From Periconia sp. R9002 (Eukaryota; Ascomycota; Dothideomycetes; Pleosporales; Periconiaceae): 64,000 nt of DNA. The stretch spans positions 558,001 to 622,000 of the forward strand of contig JAMAHW010000006.1 in NCBI GenBank assembly GCA_023627715.1. The letters are read 5' to 3'. The notes below the pieces were generated by a model. That model ran no database searches. It was not told the origin of the DNA and worked only from the letters and a program-made list of their open reading frames with translations. Below are positions 56,235 to 64,000 of this stretch, in pieces. Each line of letters opens with the position of its first letter. Position 1 is the first letter of the stretch. A program made the translations under genes and the position numbers.

Positions 56235-56642
56235 CTGCCTCATCCAGAGGTAGCAAGTCATTGACTTGTTCCTGTGTGGCCTGCTCCTCCAGCTCTCTTG
56301 GCTCTGTGTGTGTCTTTTGCAATTTGGCGAGGTTGATTGTCTGCTCGGCGGGCGTGTGCCTACGTAGCAGCGCAGTGAGCGATCGAAATGCGAAACGCGC
56401 TGCTGGTTGCGGACTTGCAGCTGTAACTGCAACGGATGGTTGTAGAGTACAGACGTGGTGGGTGGCTGCAAGTTTCAGTAGAGTCAGGATAGAGGATTTT
56501 GTTGGTTGAAGAGGTTGTGGGCGAAAGCGAGGCAGGGCGTTGTGGTAGTCCGCGCACGTGACCGTGCTGTTGCGAAGGTAAACAACGCTTTGTTGCTCGG
56601 ACCACGTCAGACTAACACATACAGCAAGTGCTTGAAGTCCAT
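56107..56642 (-). CDS. Small three-exon gene of unknown function
   Basis: Model, in reading order: exons 56642-56623, 56566-56235, 56168-56107 (introns 56 and 66 bp with CTGAC and GCTAAC branch points; phases close), 137 residues. The product begins MDFKHLLTVTCADYHNALPR and is rich in Gln, Pro and Ala in the middle. It has a hydrophilic, probably helical stretch (AEQTINLAKLQKTHTEPREL), and ends with a short Cys/Phe-rich tail (ARFPCPNFFDCVLK). There is no clear signal peptide or domain, and I recognise no family. The exon 2 donor (GTAGAT at 56234) faces a series of further acceptors downstream, so the last exon given here may be only one of several. The tiny first exon is supported only by phase and good splice sites, so the N-terminus is uncertain. 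Confidence 0.45.
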
Positions 56643-56876
56643 GATGTCATAGTTTGGTTATGACAGAAAGGACTTCCGCGTTTGGCGTCCAAATGAGCAG
56701 CTACTCTTCACTTAACCGCACTGTGTGATACCACTTATTTCTGTACATCAGTATATTTATGTCTAGTACACCACCATCTCTCCTGATGTCAGTCAAAATT
56801 AACCCTAACAGGATCTTTCAAAAACAACGCCTTCAACATGAACACGCCTGCTATACTTCACTGTTGACAGTGCTAT

Positions 56877-57169
56877 GTGACGCGCCTCAAGAAAGCGAAA
56901 AGTGTGCCTGAGCAGTCACATGCCCTGCTATTTCCCAAATTCATAGAATCCCTCCCGAAAAAACCATGCAGCTCGCCGTACTTTGGTTATACAAGTCAGA
57001 CCTCGCCGGAGCCAAACAGTATCGACAGGCTCTGGGATATGAGGAGCCAGATTTATTGCAGCGTCTCCCTGAAAAGAGGAAAACGCTTACCATGCAGCCT
57101 GGAATGAGACCTAGAGAAATCTGGGATATCATACGGAGTCTATTCAGAATGAAAAGACATCCGCGCTAA
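56877..57169 (+). pseudogene. Decayed gene, copy 2 of the family at 51650-52648
   Basis: The DNA from 56880 aligns with 52454 onward: KKAKSVPEQSHALLFPK against KKAPSVPQQPDAPLVPE, then QLAVLWLYKSDLAGAKQYRQ against QLPVTWLYESNLPQAKEYRE. One base is missing here in the Lys-Lys codons (about 56960), so the two halves are in different frames and the gene is broken. This copy keeps a longer C-terminus (to MKRHPR, stop at 57167-57169). No start codon precedes it. Confidence 0.6.
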
Positions 57170-58294
57170 CATCAATGAAGCCAAGTATGAAGTGGTCGAG
57201 GAAGGTGAAAATTAGAAAATCGCGAAATTCCGGTTTATGGACCTTACACTTGTTACCGCTACTCCTCGAGTTTACATACGCTGTTGCTCTACAGTCTGGC
57301 ATGGTAGCACCACTGACACCAGACTCTATATGCCGAGTGTTTCCTATGAAACACCTGGGCGACAATATGGAGACTTTACAGCTGCGACTGGTAGCAGATC
57401 AGCGAATGTTTCAACATGACCACAGTCAACGTTGACAAGCTGAGTCGATTCTCTGGAGTGGCAACTTATGGCTCTAAAGAACGGAGATCGTTTTTGCGAC
57501 TTGGTTTCTGATCCAGAGTTTTTGCAATTATCAATGATATATTTCAATTTATCTCTCAACCTTCTGCCAGATCTCACCGTTTTGTCTTATATGTCTCAAC
57601 AGCTTGAATTCGTATTAATCGCATAACTCCTATCTAGCCTACAAGCCCGTAGACCTATGTGCAGATATCGCAATAGTGGACTCCTCTGGTTAGACTGTAC
57701 TATTTAAAAAGTCTATTACTACAAAGACCATGTCCGTCTCGTGCGAGTAACATATTTGTTACAGTCACACGTGAGTATTACGGAAATTTCTATTGTCCCC
57801 ATATTTTATGGTAAGGCAACCGCATGCATTAGTAAACTTAAGGGTTGTCGACGCCTTGTTTCAAGAACACAGTCAGACGGAGCGTAACTCACTCATACGA
57901 GCCGCAGCAGTACTCCCATTAGGAATAGTCTACGATAATATTGATGGCGAAGTCAATTTTGATTGGATGGAAGCTTCATCACGTTTCGAAAAACATTGTT
58001 GAATACCTCCAATAGAACACTTCGTTCCATAGCTTATCTTTTTGCCTTGCCCGTTGAGTACTTGATACATAGTTTATGCGGGGCGTTACCGGACGTAAGC
58101 ACTGGCCCCCAAATGTCAACACAAGGCAACCTGTTTGCGCCCCTATTACCATAAATTGCATTAAATAAAAGCGAAAACTTTGGACTTCGAGAACTCTTCA
58201 ATGTAAAATTTGACTTCATGATCTATAACGCCTTCACGTGTAGTTTGCAGATGAGCAGCGCAAGGAACTCGCTCCACGGACATCTATTTCGAGA
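57170..58294. other. Gene-poor end of the accessory segment
   Basis: Contains short open stretches (57237-57419, 57793-58002, plus strand) with protein-like composition but no start-to-stop gene and no family. They may be further pseudogene debris. The right 300 bp is the presumed promoter of the DUF6536 gene. Confidence 0.45.
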
Positions 58295-60736
58295 ATGAAA
58301 AATGGTGCATACAACCATCACAATGATTCCGATCAATTTTCATGGGGCGAGCGAGATTTTCATCCGTAAGTATAAATACTCCATGCAAAAGCTTGGTTTG
58401 AGACATTTCAGGATGCACAAAACATATGGCTACGATCAAGACGACCTTCTAATCTTGACAACGACCGACTCCCATTTGGAATTATCTTCCTCGCAAACCC
58501 AGAGAAGATATGAGAAGGCAAATGGCTACATCCCAAGGGGATCTGCTGTACCGTTCTACCTGAGACCGTTCCGAATTATCGATGCGAAAATCAACAGTAC
58601 GATCGCAAAGAGCCGCTTCCACGGGTGGCGGATGGGAATTCTGATGGGCTGCTGCATGTCGGCAACCATTCTGTGTTTCAACATTGGTGTGTTGATCTTT
58701 ACAGCTGCTCGAGGGTCAGGTTTTCAAGGCGGCTTTGCTGAGCCTTTCCCTGACAACCCTTCGCGTCTACCTCGATTGAGCAGTATCATCCATTTCGTTA
58801 TAAACATACTCAGTACTCTACTTTTAAGTGCAAGTAATTACGCTATACAAGTGTTAAGTGCGCCTACACGAGCAGAGGTCGACAAAGCACATCGAAAGGG
58901 CCAGTACTTCGATATCGGCGTCCTGAGTGTACACAATCTCCGGCGGATTTCGTGGAAGCGATTGTTTTTATGCGCGATAATGGTATTGTCTTCGGTTCCA
59001 TTACACCTCTTGTACGTTTTTAACCGCCCCTCGTCAGTCATTATTGCTGATATGTATCAGTTACAACTCCGCTGCTATCTTTATTGCGACGTCAAATGAG
59101 TTCAAGATATTTCTGATACAGCCAGAGAGCACATTGGCCAAATCTTTTGAAACTAATCCTAGCTTTACATATTTCCCCGCCCAAACATGGAGGCCAGCAT
59201 ACGGGTCCGCACTTGTTAAATACCACGATCTTTACCTGGTTATTGACCAATGGGCTTTGGAGATCAACATCATGAACAAGACAGGTGCGCCATGGCAAAA
59301 TGGACCGACGCCCGCGACCTTGCCGCTAGAGATTAACATTAGTGACACGGTTTTTAACGTAACAAATTGGATGAAGACCGACCAGATAAGCATAGACCCC
59401 AATAGCCAAACCCAAATTCCCAAATACGCCCGTATTGCTCATGGATATGCTGCGAATTCGCGATCCGTTGATCGCTTACAAGTCAGCTTAAGCTTTCTCG
59501 TCATCGTAATTGTATGCAATGCCATCAAACTCGCGGTGATGCTCTGGGTACTTTACGTCGAAAAATCAGAATTCCTGGTTACGATAGGAGATGGCGTTGC
59601 TTCATTCCTGGAATATAAAGACAACACCACGGAAAAGTTTTGCGTTTTCAGCAAGGATGCAGTAAGGGCAGAAGTGTCCCATCGCACTGCTCGCCAGCGT
59701 GAGCGCGGAAGTGTCGAGCTCAGATCGTATGGAGAAACCATGCCAAACACATCTGGTAAAAGCAACAGCGGAGGTAAACCGAAACACGACGCTTTGGAAG
59801 AGGTAGTACTGAACTCGAGTGGTGTATGGCATAATCTCACATATCCATATTCGTCAGCGCTGGGAAAAGATCGAGAAGTAGGATCTTCGTTCATGTACGT
59901 CATTCACAATGACCACCTACTTCCACACACTGACTAGCGTAGATTCGGAGTTCTATTCACAACCTTCGTAATATGTCTGATTGTGATGGTTGAACTTGCT
60001 AAAGATACTATCAATCACTCATGGGGAACATCTTCGAACGCTGTTTTGGGAAATACGAAATACAACCCCGGAAACACGTTGCTTTTAGCATGGGTATCCA
60101 ACTCTCCGCAATTAGTTCTTTCGTTTTGTTATTTTGCCATCAACAGCGAGTGCACTTCCATGGCAGGGGCGTTAGAATGGAACAACATGGCGTCTTCACG
60201 CAAGGGCCTACGAGTCACAAAGCCTTTACAGGAGCAGCGGAGCACGTATTTCTTGCAGCTGCCTCTACGGTTTTCATTACCACTTACGGCTACAAGTGGA
60301 CTTCTTCATTGGTATGAGCTCCCGGTATTTCGCGCCAGTCCAACAATCATAGTTAATGTTGCCTAGGCTTCTGTCTCAGAGTATCTTCCTCTTGCGGATA
60401 GATGTCATCGATCGCGAGGGAAATGTCAACGAAAAATCCAAATCGGGTTGCGGATATTCGGGTGTTAGCTTTTTGGTTCTCTGTGCCGTCTTTTACACTT
60501 TCATGATTGTGGTTGGTCTCATCGGTCGAAAGCATATGAAGATGCAGGTACCTTTTGCGGCTTCATGTAGTCTTGTTATCAGTGCTGCATGCCATGCACC
60601 ACCGAGCGAGCGAGATCCGCAGTTGAGGAGGGTACAATGGGGTGTCGTAAAGGAGCGATTGTTTGACGGGGAATTGCATTGCTGTATTAGCTCTGAACCG
60701 GTACAAAAACCGGTTGCTGGAACGGTTTACCGGTAA
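58295..60736 (+). CDS. DUF6536 multi-pass membrane protein
   Basis: Model: exons 58295-58365, 58412-59011, 59061-59894, 59943-60311, 60367-60736 (introns 46, 49, 48, 55 bp; phases close), 747 residues. The DUF6536 signature is clear: FHGWRMGILMGCCMSATILCFNIGVL, then FVINILSTLLLSASNYAIQVLSAPTRAEVDKAH, then FDIGVLSVHNLRRISWKR and a VPLHLFYNS strand made by a splice. Later TM segments include VSLSFLVIVIVCNAIKLAVML, LFTTFVICLIVMV and PQLVLSFCYFAINSE. The conserved C-terminal block RKGLRVTKP..QRSTYFLQLPLRFSLPL..SQSIFL..CSLVISAACHAPPSE..QWGVV is complete. The start MKNGAYNHHNDSD at 58295 joins in phase across a 46-bp intron; unspliced reading from 58302 is less convincing. It is a plasma- or endomembrane protein of unknown function, common in multicopy families in filamentous fungi. 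Confidence 0.88.
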
Positions 60737-61104
60737 TCTCAGGCATATGAAGTCAATCCAAGATCAAAAGAATTGAATTTTGATGTGTACATGTCTTTGA
60801 TTCTCCATCCTCTAGTCGAAGACGTTGTCATCATCCTACTTTGTACGACTCACGCTAATGCGGAATGGTCTGTGCCACAACGCGAACGCGCCAAGAGGAT
60901 TCTACTTTCTATATCATCCTGCCTCCACTTCGCATTCACATCCTGTCAACCATTACACTATCTCGCGTAAACCGGATTGTGGCCTTGCTAATCGCCATCC
61001 AACGAGCATCTCAAGCGCGCCTGAACTCCTAAATTTCAATCTACACACCTCTTTGCGCAACCTTCCCAAACGACTGCTTGCCGCGTCCGGCCCAAAAGGG
61101 CAAC
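60737..61104. other. Intergenic region, promoter of the ISWI gene
   Basis: 368 bp between two plus-strand genes; no repeat or RNA seen. The sequence before the ATG at 61105 is CAAC, a good fungal start context. Confidence 0.55.
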
Positions 61105-64000
61105 ATGGCTCCCCCGAGGAAGTCTCGTAACATGGATTCGGATGGCCCCTCGACAGCTGATGTGTCGGCCACTGAGGATGTAGAGATGCAAGACCAGGTC
61201 GACCGCGTCAATGGCTTCAAGAAATTCGGAGTGAGTGATCCTCTAACGTTTTGCGACCTCCGTGCTCCGCAGCCCAGCGTTAAAGCACCGTAAAGAGAAC
61301 AAACACGCTGACACATATTGTAGTATTATCAAGACACTCCCGACTATACAGTACGCGAAGATTCTCTGTTATACTTACTCCGTTTCCTAACCTTTTGCCT
61401 AGGACTCCGACACGAATCCCAACACCACAGCCAGCAGTGTTGCGGGAGACGGGCCAACCGACGGCCGTAAACGACGGACAGATATGCACAACATGCGCAA
61501 GAGCATATATGGAAAGAAACACGATAAGCTGGGCGCATCAAAGGTATGTTATGCGCGCATACCCATTTTCTACATTTTCATCGCTCAATACTGACCACCC
61601 ATGGTCACTACACAGGAAGATGACACAATTCGAAGATTCCGCTACTTACTCGGTCTGACCGACCTGTTCCGTCACTTTATCGACACAAACCCCAACCCGC
61701 ACATCAAGGAAATCCTTGCCGAGATCGACCGTCAAGATATTGAAGACGAGAACCGAAAGAAGGCCAGCAAGATACGCAAAGGCGGAGCTGCAGCGGAGCG
61801 CCGGCGAAAAACCGAACAAGAAGAAGATGCGGAGTTGGTGCGCGAGGAGAAGCATGGTGGACACCACGAGACCGTGTTCCGGGAATCGCCAGGTTTCATC
61901 AATGGAACGATGCGAGACTACCAAATCGCTGGTCTCAATTGGCTGATATCTCTCCATGAGAACGGTATCTCCGGTATTTTGGCAGATGAGATGGGTCTTG
62001 GAAAAACATTGCAGACCATCTCCTTCATCGGTTACCTGCGTTTCATTATGGGTATCACAGGTCCCCACTTGGTTGTGGTACCCAAGTCTACACTAGACAA
62101 CTGGAAGCGCGAATTCGGCAGGTGGATTCCCGAAATCGACGTTTTGGTTCTGCAGGGCACCAAAGACGAGCGCGCAGAGCTTATCCAGGACCGCGTCGTG
62201 GACGAGAAATTCGACGTGCTCATTACCAGTTACGAGATGATTTTGCGCGAAAAGTCCCAGCTCAAGAAATTTGCTTGGGAGTACATCATCATTGACGAAG
62301 CGCATCGCATCAAGAACGAAGAATCATCCCTCGCACAGATTATTCGCATGTTCAACTCGCGGAATCGACTTCTAATTACTGGAACTCCGCTGCAGAACAA
62401 CTTGCACGAACTGTGGGCGCTGCTCAACTTCTTACTTCCGGACGTTTTCGGTGACGCTGCTGCTTTCGATGAGTGGTTCTCTAACCAGGAATCAGATTCC
62501 GACACTGTTGTACAGCAGCTTCACAAGGTCCTTCGACCGTTCTTGCTGCGACGTGTAAAAGCGGATGTCGAGAAGTCGCTTCTGCCCAAGAAGGAGGTCA
62601 ACTTGTACATTGGCATGTCGGATATGCAAGTGCAGTGGTACAAGAAGATTCTTGAAAAGGATATTGATGCCGTCAACGGTGCTGCTGGTAACAAGGAGTC
62701 AAAAACGCGCTTGCTCAACATTGTCATGCAACTGCGAAAATGCTGCAACCACCCATACCTGTTTGAGGGCGCCGAACCGGGCCCGCCATACACCACGGAT
62801 GAGCATCTGATTGACAACGCCGCCAAGATGGTGATGCTCGACAAGCTTCTTAAGCGGATGAAGGCGCAAGGAAGCAGGGTTCTTATCTTTTCGCAGATGA
62901 GTCGTGTACTGGACATTCTTGAGGATTACTCTGTTTTCCGGAATTACCCATATTGCCGCATTGACGGTTCAACGGCACACGAAGACCGTATTGCTGCCAT
63001 TGACGAGTACAACAAAGAAGGCTCGGAGAAATTTCTTTTCCTGCTGACCACTCGTGCTGGAGGTCTGGGTATCAATTTAACAACGGCAGACATTGTTGTC
63101 CTTTTCGATAGCGATTGGAACCCGCAGGCAGATCTTCAAGCCATGGACCGTGCCCATCGGATTGGTCAAACCAAACAGGTTGTCGTTTTCCGGTTTGTCA
63201 CCGAAAACGCAATCGAAGAGAAGGTCTTGGAACGTGCGGCACAAAAGCTGCGTCTTGACCAGCTTGTCATTCAGCAAGGCCGAGCGCAACAGCCCCAGAA
63301 GAACGCAGCGTCCAAAGACGAGCTTCTAACTATGATTCAGCACGGTGCTGAAAAGGTGTTCCAAGCACAAGAGAAAGCTGGCGTCTCCTCCGAAACCGTG
63401 ACCGACGACGATTTTGACGCGATTCTGAAGCGTGGCGAAGACAGGACGAAAGAGTTGAACACCAAGTATGAAAAGCTCGGCCTTGACGACCTGCAGAAAT
63501 TCACTTCCGACTCTGCGTACGAATGGAATGGAGAGACGTTCCAGCCCCGAAAGAAGGACATTGGTCTGAATTGGATCAATCCTTCTAAGCGTGAGCGTAA
63601 AGAGATTGGTTATTCATTGGATAAGTATTATCGAAATGCCCTCATGACTGGCGGACGTACCGAAGCAAAGCAGCCGCGCATTCCTCGTGCACCTAAACAG
63701 GTCACCATTCACGATTACCAGTTTTTCCCCGAGAAGCTTGCAGAGCTTCAAGACAAAGAGACTGCTTGGTATCGAAAAGAGAACAACATTAAGGCACCAC
63801 TGCTTGAAGGTACTGAGGAAGACCTCGAGACAAGGGAGGCAGACCAGCAGCTTGCGCAGCAAGAGATTGATGACGCAGAGCCTCTGACAGAAGAAGAGAA
63901 GGCTGAGAAGGAGCGTCTCGTCGCCAAAGGTTTCCCTGAATGGAACAAGCGTGATTTCCAACAGTTCCTGAATGGTTCGGCCAAGTACGGACGAACAAAC
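61105..64000 (+). CDS. ISWI: ISWI-type chromatin remodelling ATPase (partial, cut by window end)
   Basis: Model so far: exons 61105-61230, 61403-61543, 61616-64000 (introns 172 and 72 bp; phases close), 884 residues with no stop before the edge. An acidic N-terminus leads to an AutoN-like basic segment ([17 protein letters not shown]). The SNF2 ATPase starts at [14 protein letters not shown], with Walker A DEMGLGKT (Lys219) and DEAH (316-319). The helicase C domain shows [27 protein letters not shown] and [13 protein letters not shown]. After it come NegC-like sequence, a HAND region (about 770-850) and the start of SANT ([18 protein letters not shown]). ISWI enzymes slide and space nucleosomes in the nucleus. 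The protein is very close to the fungal ISW1/ISW2 class; the missing part should hold the rest of SANT and SLIDE. Confidence 0.96.

Noticed and set aside
58302..58411. Unspliced start of the DUF6536 protein at 58302
   Set aside because: The ATG at 58295 followed by a 46-bp GTAAGT...TTTCAG intron joins in phase and gives a hydrophilic N-terminus usual for the family.

Overview
The window looks like nuclear DNA of a filamentous ascomycete (Pezizomycotina; Dothideomycetes is my best guess from the gene complement, by inference only). The signs are many short introns (about 41-136 bp, one of 270 bp) with GTAAGT-like donors, CTAAC/CTGAC branch points and YAG acceptors; Zn2Cys6, DUF6536, fungal-rhodopsin-type and hybrid histidine kinase families found in moulds; a fungal U6 snRNA gene; and about one gene per 4 kb on both strands with no operons. 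Exon-intron models below were built by hand so that splice phases close exactly; none has transcript support.

Region by region: 0-1.6 kb is gene-free and carries a small TA-flanked inverted-repeat element. 1.6-27.2 kb holds a GAF hybrid histidine kinase (+), a JmjC protein (-), a 7-TM fungal-rhodopsin-type membrane protein (-), a reticulon (+), a conserved multi-pass membrane protein (+), a decayed gene (-), a large Zn2Cys6 transcription factor (-) and an MFS transporter (-). A 4.6 kb gene-free, repeat-tinged gap follows. 31.8-50.2 kb holds a cysteine-free E2-like protein (+), a vWA-like protein (+), a small 4-TM protein (-), bleomycin hydrolase (+), a Mit1/CHD-type remodeller (-), a mitochondrial rRNA methyltransferase of the MRM1 type (+) and a claudin-like 4-TM protein (+).

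50.2-58.3 kb is different: a gene-poor accessory segment with two related pseudogene fragments, an 0.83 kb inverted-repeat-bounded element, a full U6 snRNA gene with TATA box and downstream B box, a second 5'-truncated U6 copy facing it, and a small three-exon gene on the minus strand followed by a tandem array of degenerate units. The array units repeatedly carry a branch point plus 3' splice site. This array (about 55.3-56.2 kb, minus strand) is the most unusual thing in the window. It could be a set of alternative terminal exons for the small gene.

The window closes with a DUF6536 membrane protein (+) and the first 884 codons of an ISWI remodelling ATPase (+), cut by the window edge. Two SNF2-family remodellers, a JmjC protein and a Zn2Cys6 factor make the region rich in chromatin and transcription genes, but nothing shows that they act together.
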